The notes: a model not told the origin generated them from the letters alone. A stretch of DNA of 64,000 nucleotides from Micrasema longulum (GCA_022494885.1 JAGVSM010000873.1:24922-88921); one strand, 5' to 3'; shown: positions 1-10,935, counted from the stretch's first letter. Translations and numbers: made by a program.

Positions 1-267
1 ACATTGTTTGTATTCTTTTTTTATACAGAATGATGTTCCCTCACTGGGGTGTCCTGTGCCTAGGGAAACATTTTACAAAATGTGAAACATGCCTAAGATT
101 AGCTATTTAACAAAGTTAACATAATAATAACAATAAAAAAAACCTAATTAATCCAATTAACCTAATTATCATTAACATAATAAACAATAAAAAACTAAAA
201 TAATTCTAAAAAACATAACCAATTTATATAGACCAATAGAGCAAATTTCATAAACAGTACACACATT

Positions 268-390
268 TTACCTATTTGGCTTGATCCACTCATCGATCCG
301 TGTGCAACCCACCTCCACTATCCATTTCTTAATAGCAATTTTATATTGTGAGAACTTACTAATTGTCCTTATGGATATATGAATCTGTTT
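268..390 (-). pseudogene. LINE ORF2 C-terminal tail, Jockey/CR1-like (LINE-L family)
   Basis: Reading the minus strand from about 390 gives about 40 codons ending in a TAA at 268-270. They contain a pattern of small basic helix (KIAIKKWIVEVG) followed by an Ile-Asp-rich end. The same pattern recurs at 21140-21290 and 39290-39380, which I read as the last residues of the same LINE ORF2. The AT-rich stretch 1-267 is probably its 3' untranslated region but shows no clear tail. Only the extreme C-terminus is present, so this is a 5'-truncated dead copy. Clade assignment is by resemblance only. Confidence 0.5.
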
Positions 391-778
391 TTCTGTACAT
401 ATCGGCAGTTACGCAGCTATCTGCTTTCTATTCATTAACTTCCAACTTAAATATACAGTATGCATTACGTAATGTGACAAACAACCCGTAAAGTAATGCA
501 GACTACAATGGTTGAATAAATAAATATCAACTATGTAAATAGCGCAGCTCCGCGTATAATGTTGGAAATATCTGGCCATTTGTATTAATTATGCAAGTTA
601 AAATAAACATTTAAAATCCACGGATTTCTAAAGAAATGAGATTTATCAATGAATAGAAAATTCTCTTGTTTTTATGAAACATCCTATAGATTCTTAGCTA
701 ATAGCGGATTTTAAAGTAACCATAATATAAGATATTTGCCAAACAAGTTTTCTTTAAATATCTTAAAATTATACTTGT
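391..778. other. Unassigned AT-rich sequence
   Basis: No open frame, repeat terminus or RNA signature was recognised here. Confidence 0.4.
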
Positions 779-1045
779 CAGCCTCGTGGTGTAGTGGTCA
801 GCGCGTTTGCCTACCACGCAAAAAGTCTCGGGTTCAATTCCCGACATGGATGACATGAAATATTTATTTAAAAATATGGTTTAACACTAGAATATTTCGT
901 AGTCCCTGGACTGGCACCTGAAGTAAAAGATTGAAAATTTTACCTTCTTGTAACACAAATGATCAAAATGCGCTGCGATTGGTGTACAAATGCAGTGCCC
1001 TATGCGCTATTAGGCGTGGAAAGGGAATGATGATGATGATATTTG
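779..1045 (+). repeat. SINE-A, tRNA-derived, near full length
   Basis: The head has an RNA polymerase III A-box-like stretch (TGGTGTAGTGG) and a B box (GGTTCAATTCC) spaced as in tRNA, then a non-tRNA body and a tail of TGATGA repeats. The body phrases 'gactggcacctga' and 'cagtgccctatg' recur in the copies at 57090, 59773, 62090 and, inverted, at 1083 and 48000. The tRNA-like head does not fold as a usable tRNA and is followed by body sequence, so it is not a tRNA gene. This copy lacks the extra 5' module seen in some others. Confidence 0.85.
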
Positions 1046-1082
1046 ATATCTAGTCACGTTATGGGTATCTTGATCATTTTTG

Positions 1083-1165
1083 TTAGATGAAGGTAAGATC
1101 ATCAGTCTTACGCTTCAGGTGCCAGTCTAAGGACTATGAAATATTCTGAAAACAACATTTTAACT
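1083..1165 (-). repeat. SINE-A body fragment
   Basis: On the minus strand this carries the SINE-A middle ('ggcacctgaagcgtaagac' and the 'gaatatttcatagtcc' segment) without head or tail. Confidence 0.6.
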
Positions 1166-1805
1166 CTTCCTTCCCGGTGATGTGTAGCTAGTAAACATTG
1201 CATCAAATGACTAATATCTCTATAAATATAATATCATATATTCTGGCTTAAGATTTTCGGTATTCCTTTGTTATGCATTAACGTATCGGTTAAAATATTT
1301 TTTTATTAAATGAATTATATCTTTCGGAAACAGAAAAACCATTTTATTAAAAAATCAGAGATAAATCATCAATACAATAGAACGTTTATCAATGTGTCGC
1401 ATGTTGCGGAGTATGAAGTAAAAGAGTACTGAATATATAAAAGTCACACACTCGCTTTACGTACTGCAGGTTCGAAAGCGAGAGATACAATTTCACATGT
1501 CACATACGCAAACAGCAAAGTTGCCAGTAGGTACTTCCGCCAGACGCCAGTTTGCCAATTAGTATCTCTCCGAGTTTTGTTATGAATGGTTCTTTCACCT
1601 GCGCTTTGAGCATAATCTAAAGTTTTTTTCATGTTTTTAGCAATTAGATAAAAAATATTATTCTTTTCGACTTAAAATATAAATAATAGAAGCAATTGGC
1701 TATGAATATTCATTTTTTTGGATTTAAAATATCTAATTTTTTTGCATATGTAATCACTACAAAGCACCTTAAAGCGGGGATGTTTTTGGCACAGTAAGGG
1801 AAGGG

Positions 1806-1962
1806 TTAAATAAATATTTCATGTCAACCAAGTCGGGAATCGAACCCGAGACCTCTTGCATGGCAGACATAAGAGTTGACCATTATGCCATGAGGCGGAC
1901 ATTGGTATACCAATACAGTGCCTTGTGCACCATTCGGTGGGAAGGGGAATGATGAGTTACAT
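1806..1962. repeat. SINE-A copy with inverted head
   Basis: Bases 1806-1901 hold a SINE-A tRNA-like head on the minus strand (B box GGTTCGATTCC). Directly after it, 1902-1962 hold the SINE-A 3' end on the plus strand, ending in a TGATGAG tail. The body between them is missing. This is the arrangement produced by twin priming during target-primed reverse transcription; a later rearrangement is the alternative. Confidence 0.7.
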
Positions 1963-1979
1963 TATGATGGCAATTATGT

Positions 1980-2458
1980 TGTAGGATATGTTGTTGAGGG
2001 TTCGGTTGGAGTTCCTACCCCAGTTAGAGATTGACAGAGAAGACACGAGGTTGCTGTTTAATGCGTATTTATTACATGGCAAATAAGATCCAGCACTTGG
2101 TTCTGTAGCACGAGCGTCGCGGCGATGATGGGTTGAAGAGACTGCACTTGAACTACATGCTGGAACTGTGTGATGTCATCGAGCTGGTCTGATGTGAACT
2201 GAACTGACTGACGTTGGCTGCGCCCTCTGGTCTCTTTATAGACGACGTTCCTTTGTAGTTCATTTCTTCATGGTAGGGACGATGTGAATGTACTGTAGAA
2301 CGATGCCCTCTGATTTCATGTGAAATACTCAGAGTTGCATTTTACGAATGTATTGGATTCGATGGAAATTTATGACATTGCATCGTCGGTCATTAGTCTA
2401 CTTCAGGTGAACTAATTTAAGACGTGTGTGTCATCGACTATGGACTATGGACCCTACA
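1980..2458 (-). mobile_element. Solo LTR, probably Gypsy-type
   Basis: Read on the minus strand the element begins TGTAGGG and ends CCTACA, so it has TG...CA ends inside a 6-bp inverted repeat. It has a TATA-like box (TATAAAGAGA, plus-strand 2231-2240) about halfway, a TCAGTCAGTTCAGT initiator-like run just downstream and an AATAAA polyadenylation signal (2068-2073) near its 3' end. The flanks are ATGT on both sides (1976-1979 and 2459-2462), a 4-bp target duplication typical of Gypsy elements. No internal coding region follows, so it is a recombination-derived solo LTR. A related fragment lies at 53160-53284. Confidence 0.8.
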
Positions 2459-3104
2459 ATGTTATTAGATAATTTTGTTTTTTGTAGATATTTAAACTCC
2501 GTTTAGGTATCAATCAAACTTCTTGGTTTTAAAAATGCATTTACCTATAATCATCTATACATATCATTAAATCAAACCCACGATATTTAAATCAATGGGG
2601 GATGCCGCTACGTACGTACACCAATTTTGGTACTAAGGAATGTTTATCCCCCCCAAAAAAAACACATTTAATCACCCGCATCGGCAGTCACACAACAACC
2701 TTCACGGCAATTAATATTGTCCCACAAAGAAATGGTAATGGTCACCCTACTTCGTGTTATATGACGCCAGCTATTACCGGGGCTTGTTTACGATAGTTTC
2801 AAAGGCTCCCTGCTGTCACCATTGTCGTACCTGACTGCGGGACAGAGATTCGAACAATTAAAGCAAGATATATTTGACGTTTTTACTATTTCGAACAATA
2901 AGAAAATGGCAGTCCGGACCCCGTTAAAGATAAAGTGGCAATTGAAGTTCCAAAGCGACTGACATTTATTATATTTTGGATACATATTCAAAATAGTGCC
3001 CACATAATCACTTTTTAGTTACGACATTTGTTGAGGAATGCTGTTAGAAGTTTACTGTCGCGAATATTGATTTTGATAGTCATACGCCGTTTATAATTTA
3101 TAAT
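2459..3104. other. Unassigned sequence
   Basis: Nothing identifiable. Two short open frames on opposite strands have no recognisable motif. Confidence 0.3.
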
Positions 3105-3370
3105 ACAACGAGGAAGTTCAGGGGTTCATTTTATTTTTCATATTTTAATAGACGATCAAACTAAGCCAAAACATTAAATTAATATTTTTATGTATCGTAT
3201 TATCAGCGCTGTTTTATAAAGTTTCGTAAATTTGAAATTACTCCGCGTGTGACGTCACAAGTTCTCGGCTTACCGTGAACCATAAATCTATCACAACGAT
3301 CTATCATTGGTTGATTCGGAAAAAACTAGTGACGTCGTTTAAAGTGTCTCTAGTTCTTAAAATATAGTGA
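3105..3370 (+). repeat. GACGTC repeat, copy 1
   Basis: Shares with 7865-8035, 23035-23445 and 38430-39075 a start like AGGAAGTTCAG, a 'caaactaagccaaaa' block and paired TGACGTCAC-type motifs about 100 bp apart. Likely a non-autonomous DNA element; ends are not resolved. Confidence 0.55.
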
Positions 3371-3534
3371 CGATATAACTTTGTTGTAACATCTAAGGAG
3401 TGATTAATATTGACACACGAAAAATCTTTCGTATCTGGCATATTTATATATATATTTCGTTAATATTTTTGGTTGCTTATGTGTATTTATCTACTTGTTA
3501 CTATTGTTCTAGTTATGCAATTTTATATGTCAAC

Positions 3535-3713
3535 CGTACGGCCGCGCCGCCCTAGCTTCTCCCCTGCAGAAGTAAGCAACTATTTGTTTATTTAAATATT
3601 TTATTTTTAAAAATTTTCTTCTTTCTAAATGTTTTTTTAAATATGCTAATATGTCTTCTTGTTTCATACTGATCATCGTGGTTTTGGATGTGACAGGGTT
3701 AAATGAACACCCT
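3535..3713 (+). mobile_element. Half of a palindromic TA MITE
   Basis: Matches the right arm of the full element at 30304-30653, including 'agaagtaagcaac', the 'atatgtcttctt' block and the terminus ...AACACCCTG followed by TA at 3714-3715. The left arm is missing or degraded. Confidence 0.65.
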
Positions 3714-3719
3714 GTAAAA

Positions 3720-4034
3720 TGCGTTTGTAGAGTCGATTATTGTAATGGTATCTATGCAGGTATACCAATGAACAAAAAGACTCGCCTACAGTCAGTATTA
3801 AATGCTGCAGCGAGACTTATTTTCGGAATCTCTAAGTTCGGTCATATCACTCCACTACTTCGGAAATTACACTGAATACTTTTTCCACAGAGGGTGGAAT
3901 ACAAACTCTGTTGGCTTATGTATAAATCACTACACAACTATGCTCCGGAATATCTAAGGGAACTATGCATTCCAGATATATTAGCCGACAGGCGTCTTAC
4001 GCTTAGATCGGCTATAGATAAAATAGAAAATTAA
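3720..4034 (+). pseudogene. LINE reverse transcriptase C-terminal fragment, CR1/L2-like
   Basis: One frame reads about 105 codons with a single internal TGA (near 3872). It carries the string RVDYCNGIYAGIP, then RLQSVLNAAARLIFG, HITPLLRKLH and YKSLHNYAPEYLRELC. These are the post-thumb motifs of CR1/L2-type LINE ORF2 proteins. Only this C-terminal part is present and it abuts the TA MITE on its left. The in-frame stop falls where the family usually has Trp. Confidence 0.75.
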
Positions 4035-4860
4035 ACAAAAACTAAATCACCAAGCGCAGAAGTAAATAAAAATATAAATTTCGGTTAGCGCGAAAGATTC
4101 AACGCCCCGCCGCACTCCCTTACCGCGCTTCGCCCTAACTTAAAATCTTTATCAAAATAATTTAATAAAACTAAAAATGTTTGGAATGTGTACGGGCGCC
4201 TGTTTTGACATTTGGCCTCCGCGAAGACTTCGTAAGAAAAGTAATTTTAACTCCCAGAAAAGACTAAATACGACGCTGCGCTGGTAGTTTATATTATAAT
4301 TACTTTCATATTCCTCCCACGTACTTGCTCTTTAAAACGCAATGACCCATCCAGCTCTGAGTAAGTAACTGCGTTTAATTTATTTCATCTGTTGGTTTTA
4401 AAGACCCGGAAAATTTCTGAACACACTCCAACACCAGGGGGCCTTCTCGCGCCGTAATATTACCATAAACATGGGTGACATTATTTTACACTGCATCGGC
4501 TGACCTCTGGGCCGATCGTCGAAACACCGAGATTTATCACCACGCGATTTACATTTTGAATTATATCCTTGCGCTATCCGATCGTAATGAATCTAAACGT
4601 TGTATAATATTCTAGACTTTTTACGGTCCTAGTCAAAGAATGACAAAGTGGCAAGATAATTCTAAAGCAGTTGATCATTTAGTATTTAATAAAAAACAGA
4701 CACATCACACCTTTAAAAAAATATGACGTATGACGATGACGCATGAAACGGACCAACCAGATTACCGCGTTTTAACGCCTCAAAACATGAAGATGTGTCT
4801 CTGTAAAATAAATTATTCATCAAATTAAACCCTTACGGGTTACATACATTTAACAAAATA
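4035..4860. other. Unassigned sequence
   Basis: A CG-containing stretch (about 4080-4290) and AT-rich remainder. No motif recognised. Confidence 0.3.
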
Positions 4861-4876
4861 TTTTCACTTTTAAAAT

Positions 4877-5545
4877 TCACATTCTACTGTTAATAATAAT
4901 ATTTTTAACATCTTTTGTAAAGGTTGTCTGAGTCTTTTGTTTAGTTTTGTCTGGTAGTTTATTGTATATTTTCAGTCCATGGTTTATTAGTCTCGATTGT
5001 CCTTTTATCGTTTTAAAAGATTGTATATGATAATTTTCTGATATTCTCGTATTGTGTTCATGTTTACTACAGTTTTTTTCAAGTTTCAATTCTTCGTCTA
5101 CAATTACACCAGTGGTTAATTTATGAATAAATTTTAAAGATTCTAGTTTAAAGAGTTCAGTTACATTTAATTGCTTAGTTTGTTCAAAAAGTTCTTTAGT
5201 TGCTGTTAGATAGGGAAGGTCATATACTAACTTTAATATTTTATTTTGCTGTCTTTGTAGTCTGTTTATGTCATTTTGATTTCCTGTTCCCCATAGTAGT
5301 TGCATATAACATATTTTAGTTTTTACATAGGCTTCATAACATGATTTTTTTCTCCTTTATTGAAACAAAGTTTTTGATTTTAAAAAATAGACTCAATAAA
5401 GTCGCCACTTTGCTAATTAAATTGTTGATATGAATTGTCCATGTCAATTGTCTGTCTATTGTTAGTCCTAAGTATTTAACATGTTCAATTTCAGTTAGTC
5501 GTTCATTATTTATGTAAGCATCTACTTTGTGACATTTTTTCTTTC
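4877..5545 (-). pseudogene. LINE ORF2 C-terminal fragment, CR1/Jockey-like (LINE-F)
   Basis: The minus strand encodes, in order, INNERLTEIEHVKYLGLTID (about 5545-5450; the 'hvkYLGl.iD' motif at the end of reverse transcriptase), a helical thumb, and the open frame 4877-5305 with LQRQQNKILKLVYDLPY, LNVTELFKLESLKFIHKL and a C-terminal IKGQSRLINHGLKIYNKLP stretch. These are the thumb and C-terminal regions of a CR1/Jockey LINE. A frame change near 5310-5345 separates the two halves, so the copy is dead. A shorter homologue lies at 49005-49165. Confidence 0.8.
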
Positions 5546-5855
5546 TTTCAGGATTTGGTTAATCGTATCCATATTTCCATGCTTGGTAATATTATAAATG
5601 CGAAAATGTGTTTGTATTTCTTTCCCATCAGATCGGGCCGACCAATCGACGTGATTTTATGCATAGAGATAACCGGGGAGGGGGTAAAGTATCATAGGCT
5701 ACTTTTTGTCCCGAAAAAAACACCTCACTTCGTCGGGAAAATTTTTAGTGGACAACTGAATGAAATTCGTTTTTCATTTACAGTCCGCCTTTTCGTTAAC
5801 AAACGTAACTGGTTTATTTTTCACAAAATTACTGATAAATTCTAGAGTACGACAT
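5546..5855. other. Possible old repeat, unassigned
   Basis: GC-richer than its surroundings at 5625-5720 ('ggctactttttgtcccg'), reminiscent of a phrase common in arthropod interspersed repeats. No ends visible. Confidence 0.2.
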
Positions 5856-5856
5856 A

Positions 5857-6010
5857 ATATCTTGCAGCTACAGAGCGCATGGATAGTTAGAAATCTAGAC
5901 CTTATTTTTATAGGTGAAGTAAATTTTATGAAATTTAGTTAGTTAATTTACATAATATCGAAGATAATATTATCAAACATCTTGCAAATACAAAGCGCAT
6001 GGACAAATGA
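5857..6010 (+). repeat. Two copies of the 28-bp motif
   Basis: CTTGCAGCTACAGAGCGCAT followed by GGA at 5861-5883, and a diverged copy (CTTGCAAATACAAAGCGCAT) at 5981-6004. They are about 120 bp apart, the same order of spacing as the larger arrays at 19.5-20.0 and 30.1-30.7 kb. Confidence 0.6.
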
Positions 6011-7229
6011 AATTTTAATCCATTGTTTGATGATTTACTACTTCATCACTGTATATTGCTGTTGCCTACGCATTTTGTCTGAAAACGGTATATTTAAAGA
6101 TAAATAATTATTTAAGAATACGAAATGAATGACGCTTTAATTAATTACGTCCTATTTTCCGGATCGTTTTCATTCAGATGCCGTCAAGAAGGGGGCGAAA
6201 TTAATTTATCATATTTTTTAGTGTCGCTATTCCGTGTCCAGTGTCCAAAACATACATTATGGTAAGTAAATCTACCCTTGTCCTACATTACAAGAAGCGC
6301 CTCAAGATCTGAGCCTTTCAGAATAAAAAGTCTCGCTTTTATAGAACCCTTTTTCGCAGAAAGGGACCCCATAAAAAAGGAACAGGAAATATTTTTTTAG
6401 CGGGGTAAGTACGCAGTCAACCCCAATAATTTGACGAAAGTAGAATAAGTTCTAAAGCACGTACGTGTATAAATGAACTATGTTTTGATACTTTTTCTGG
6501 ACGTAACTGGAAGAGTAAAAACCGTGCCTCTTGTTACGGAACTTTCTAGTACATTTTTATTTATTTATTTAAAACTTCAAGTACAAAGAATAAGTACTTT
6601 TGCGGAATTATTGCTAAAAGCAATATCTTCCCGCCGATCAAAAAACAGACGTTCAAATGAAGAGTTGGTCAAAAATTGCTACTTAAAAACAAAAATATTT
6701 ATTAAAAAGATGTATACATAAAAATAAAAAAACCTAATTAATTAAAAATAGCAGCCGTTTTTTAATTGGGAGATAATGTGGAATCAGATAATGATTTTGG
6801 AAGAAGAGAGAAAGAGGAACCAAGGAAAGAAAAGGGATAGAAATATATATTTTTTAAAAACAGTAAAATACAGGAAGTTCAGGATTCTGGGGATATTTAT
6901 TTATTTATTTTTAAAGAAACAAACAGTCGACAATGATATAGTAACATTAAAAAAAAAATACAGTTTAAAGACAGACCAGCAAAGTTTCTAAATAAAAATC
7001 ATACATATTATTAAATTGTGTTACAACAAAAGGATGTGTTTATGTGTATTTGTATGAGCGTAAGTGTAGATGTGTGTTTATGTGTATTAGTGTGGGAGTA
7101 AGTGTTCAGGAGTGTGCATCATTAAATAGTAAGTGGGATCGTATCAGAGCCAGAAATAATAAGTCTTAATTTATTTTTAAATAAATTAAAGGGTATGTAA
7201 AATATACCGATATATGAAAAAAAAACATT
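6011..7229. other. AT-rich, unassigned; probable LINE 3' UTR at right
   Basis: No coding motif. The part from about 6900 to 7229 lies downstream (minus strand) of the LINE fragment at 7230-7600 and may be its untranslated tail. Confidence 0.25.
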
Positions 7230-7600
7230 AAAGTTAGAGCAAGAACGATAGAGGAAAGAGTGTTGTGCATAGTTAGTGCTACAGACTGGCAGATGGAATA
7301 AATACTTATTTCACGCGAAAGGGGACATTAAGATTAATTTTGGAGAGTAGGTTAAAAGAGTATAGTTTTTTATTTTATAATTTATGTAAATAGCATAATT
7401 CAGATACAGTGCGTCTATTTTCAAGGGTAAAAAATCCATTTTGTTTGGCAGATTGGCTGTAAGTACAAAGCGTTTTATTGTTTTTATAATCTAGGTACTT
7501 TAAAAAATTTCGTAGAACATTTTCAATCCTTTCTATGTTTGTCATGTATTGAATTGTATATATGTAGTAATGTTTCAGGCGTTTGGTAAAGGTGCGTTTT
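7230..7600 (-). pseudogene. Jockey-like LINE ORF2 C-terminal fragment
   Basis: On the minus strand: MTNIERIENVLRNFLKYLDY followed by a QNGFFTLENRRTVSELCYLHKL block, a stop, then NLLSKINLNVPFR. The order 'IERIQ..fl.y....L..RR...l..LykL....inc..LL..i.f.VP' is diagnostic of the Jockey ORF2 C-terminus. At least one internal stop; truncated at both ends. Confidence 0.75.
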
Positions 7601-7864
7601 TTATATGAAGAGGTTGCTCATTCCAAAGTCTAGCACTTTGAACGGAAAATAAATAATTGAAAAATGATGTGCTACTCGAATTTCGAGGAATGGAATGTTT
7701 TCCCTCCTGAGAAGAGCGAAGCAAAAGACCACGATCAGAAGGTAAATGAAATTCTCAGTTTGTATATTAAATTAAAACGTCTAAATGGTCTAAAATATAA
7801 AGCAAAACACAACGGTTTAAAATTTTCGTCACAACAAGAAATTTCCGTTGATTTTTTATTTAAA

Positions 7865-8035
7865 AAAAGAAAATAAATATTTGTTAATAAACTATCAAAC
7901 TAAGCCAAAAATAATACTTTTATATATTTTATTCTCATCGCTATGATTTATTAAAATTTTAATTTTGAAATTACTCCGGCCGTCATATCACAAGTTAGTG
8001 GAATTTCATTTTGAGTATAAATTATCATAAAAATA
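7865..8035 (+). repeat. GACGTC repeat, copy 2 (partial)
   Basis: Carries 'taataaactatcaaactaag', 'ttgaaattactccg' and a degraded GTCATATCAC motif aligned with copy 1 at 3105-3370. Confidence 0.5.
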
Positions 8036-8109
8036 TACTACAGGCTATCAAGTTTTTCTTTAAAATATATTTTTTTAAAGCAAGAATTAGAATCATTATC
8101 AAAACGTAA

Positions 8110-8460
8110 TGTTACAACTCTACCTGGGGGGATGAAGAATACAGTTCTGTGTTTGAAATAGAACCAGAACCCTCCGACGAGTATTTTTAACTCGACCGCT
8201 AGTCTGGGGTAAAAATCCTAAAAAGGAAATCGAGTGGAGATACGGCTGCCTTATTGTGTGTGGTTGACACGTCTGCTTACCATTTTGAGGCCCTGGGTTT
8301 GATTTCTGGCGGGTGGACGTAAAACATTGATTTTAAAAGTTTTTCGCACTGATCTCCTTACCTTCACGTAACATATGATCGAAGTGTACTGCATTTCGTG
8401 TACCAATGCAGTGTCCTTTACACCACTGGGTATACATAGGGAAATTATGACGATAATTAC
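8110..8460 (+). repeat. Composite SINE-A with 5' module
   Basis: A tRNA-like head (about 8240-8315, B box GGTTTGATTTC) and SINE-A body to about 8460. Upstream, 8110-8235 carries the extra module: 'gaaatagaacc', then an inverted pair AACTCGA / ATCGAGT, ending 'aaatcgagtgg' immediately before the head. The same module precedes the heads at 62090, 39490 (inverted) and 48840 (inverted). Confidence 0.7.
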
Positions 8461-8494
8461 AACAAAAATCAATAAAACTTTACTTATCTCTCTA

Positions 8495-9332
8495 GGGTAA
8501 AGCAAGCAAAGAGTGCGCACTACCAACAACTTTAATCATATGAAAATACATCATTTTCTGAAACAAAATAATAATGTATTGTTAATAAGTCAACAGTAAA
8601 AAATATGTTTTTTTGCGTACTCTTTCCTACTACCTGGTAAGAGTGCGCACAACCCTTTCATCGAATAATGTTAATTTGTTGCGCAAAAAAATACTATTTG
8701 ATGCTCCGAAACCAATGTAGTCAGTGCACTCATCGTACCACCGTGTTTCATATTTTTAATTAGATCCAATCCACTTCCGGTGAATTGACGTATACCTCTC
8801 TGCAAAAAGCAAAAAAAGCTCTCGGCAAAAGGGCAAAAGGCTTATTGGCTCATTGGTTTACCATCAGTTTTTAGTTTCTTCCCCATTTTATTTGATTTTT
8901 TTCTTCCTTTTTTGTGTCTTTTTATATACATCTTTTATAGAGTATGCATGCGTTTTCTTTGTTGCGTGCTCTTAGCTTTGGCATACATTTTTCGACACAA
9001 CCATAATGATTTATAAAATGACATTCAGTGACAAAAAAAATTCACATAAAAAAGTTAAGTGATCATTAAACAAAATAAAATAATACTCACACTTGCTATG
9101 TCTTGTAATAGTCTTTTTTTTAAAAATCGATTTTTAGGTTAAAACCACCAAAAACATAAAATGTTTTTTTATAAGAAATGCAATCCAACACGCGATGTGG
9201 ACGACACGCCGATTGATAGTTTGGGCGAAAGATAACCGATTCAAATTGCAGTTTTGTTAACTTTGGAAACGTGTTTCGAATAAATCTCGATGCGTACTCT
9301 TTGGTAGTGCGCACTTTTTGGTTGCTTTACCC
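8495..9332. mobile_element. Non-autonomous DNA transposon with TA duplication
   Basis: Terminal inverted repeats of about 32 bp: the left starts GGGTAAAGCAAGCAAAGAGT and continues into GCGCACTACCAA; the right is its complement with a few differences. TA flanks both ends (8493-8494, 9333-9334). The motif AGAGTGCGCAC is repeated internally near 8640. Within the 838 bp there is no long frame or DDE-type sequence, so it must rely on an outside transposase. The termini resemble those of the element at 23515-23981. Confidence 0.8.
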
Positions 9333-10415
9333 TATGTGTGAGTTTGCTTCTGTTATTATAATTTAAAATGTATATTTGAATACACAGTAGATACAGCTCA
9401 TTAAAATCTTTAAAAACCTTTGATTTATGTGAGCGTATCAATAAGTTAATATGTAAATTATTCTGGTGCGCCTACTAACACAACCAAAATTAGTACGTTT
9501 TTATGGTTCAGTGACAGGTATTGACACATTAACATAGGATTATCAAACATTTGAACGCACTGTTGTTTAATTAATTGCGGAATTCGGTTAATATCCTAAT
9601 CATGTCATAGTACCCTGATACTCGATTTGGCCAAAATATGTGCGGCATTCAGAATGTAGTAATAACTGTAATGTCTCTGAATACCGTACTTGCGAAATGA
9701 ATAACCCTTAATAGTAATTGAATTCCTGCATCGATGGACTAATTCACGCCCGATCGGATTAGGATCGAGATGAATGCGCGGCGATTTGATACACTTGAAA
9801 TTGCTATCTCAACAATACATCAGCGTTTAAATCCTTCCGATGCGACACATATTAATCGGAATATTATGTCGGACGCAGTGGGTCGCCAGGGTAACTCGTG
9901 CCGGTCAAACTTGCATTCTGAATTCGACTCGCGGAACATTCTAGAGATGATATCGCGAGAACTTACCTGCGTATTTTTTATTATGAGAACCTTTGAACAT
10001 TTTCCAGGTCTCGTCAAGATTTTCAGGTATTTGGCCACTTTTTTGGGAATTAAAGACTCTTCATGTTCTTAAATACTTTTCATGTTCCCCAGATGAATTA
10101 TTTTTTTATTATTAGTTGCTCAATCACAATGGCCGCACTTGTTGGTAATTACTGACGCGACAAAAGGATTTGATATTTTTTAATATTGCCACACTTCGAG
10201 TTAATATTTAATGTCATTATTCAAAATATTTACGTTTTGCGATGTGTATTACCTCATCATCATCATTCCATTTTCGCACATAATAAAATGTGATTTAAAT
10301 GTTAATTTTTTTAAATGTTGAATTGATATTTTCTATATTCGTAATATAAATGTAATCATCGGAAACATTCTACGATCCCTCGGATATGTGAAGAATTTAA
10401 TAGTCTTGATATATT
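9333..10415. other. Low-repeat island, unassigned
   Basis: No transposon signature. The portion 9720-10000 is GC-richer than its surroundings and has overlapping short open frames on both strands with no recognised domain. It could be single-copy conserved non-coding DNA. Confidence 0.25.
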
Positions 10416-10729
10416 TGTGGCAACACTATAGACGTCACACGCGACGTCGCGCGCCAGGTCCGAGTGACGAACAGGACGAGACACGTTTTGGCTGTGTTCG
10501 GTGACACACGTTCTTTAGACAAAAACTTGATTTAATTTTAATTGTTACGATTTCATACTTTTTTTTAACTGCTTTTTTTATGTTTAACAAATTAGATTCT
10601 TTGAGTTATTTTTAGGTATTTCTATTCTCTATTATATGAAGTTTAGTTAAGTTTATATATTGTATCTTTTGTATTAATAAAAGATAATAAAACCGGAAGT
10701 ACAATATTTTACTCTATCTGTGCATTACA
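10416..10729 (+). mobile_element. Possible solo LTR (weak)
   Basis: Begins TGTGGCAACACT, ends CATTACA, has a CG-rich 5' third and AATAAAA about 40 bp before its end. No matching target duplication was found, so the call is tentative. Confidence 0.25.
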
Positions 10730-10935
10730 CATACCATGTTAGTCTGAAGATTTATCCAAAACGAGCGTGAAGTAAAAAACGTTCTCACGAGACGATTTTT
10801 ACGGAACGATATTAACACGGATAAATATTTAGCAATTTATGTGGAACCTACTAGGCAGTCGACATAACCCGACGTTTAGTAGGTAATAAACATCTACTAT
10901 ATATTTAACACTGTGGTAGGTACAGAAGAGAAATA

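Noticed and set aside
779..860. tRNA gene
   Set aside because: A and B boxes are present, but the cloverleaf is not intact and SINE body and tail follow; the same structure recurs many times.
5625..5720. Protein-coding exon
   Set aside because: The open frame has no recognised motif and the nucleotide phrase looks like an old interspersed repeat.
9770..10072. 100-codon open frame
   Set aside because: No recognised motif, an overlapping open frame exists on the other strand, and there is no promoter or splice support.
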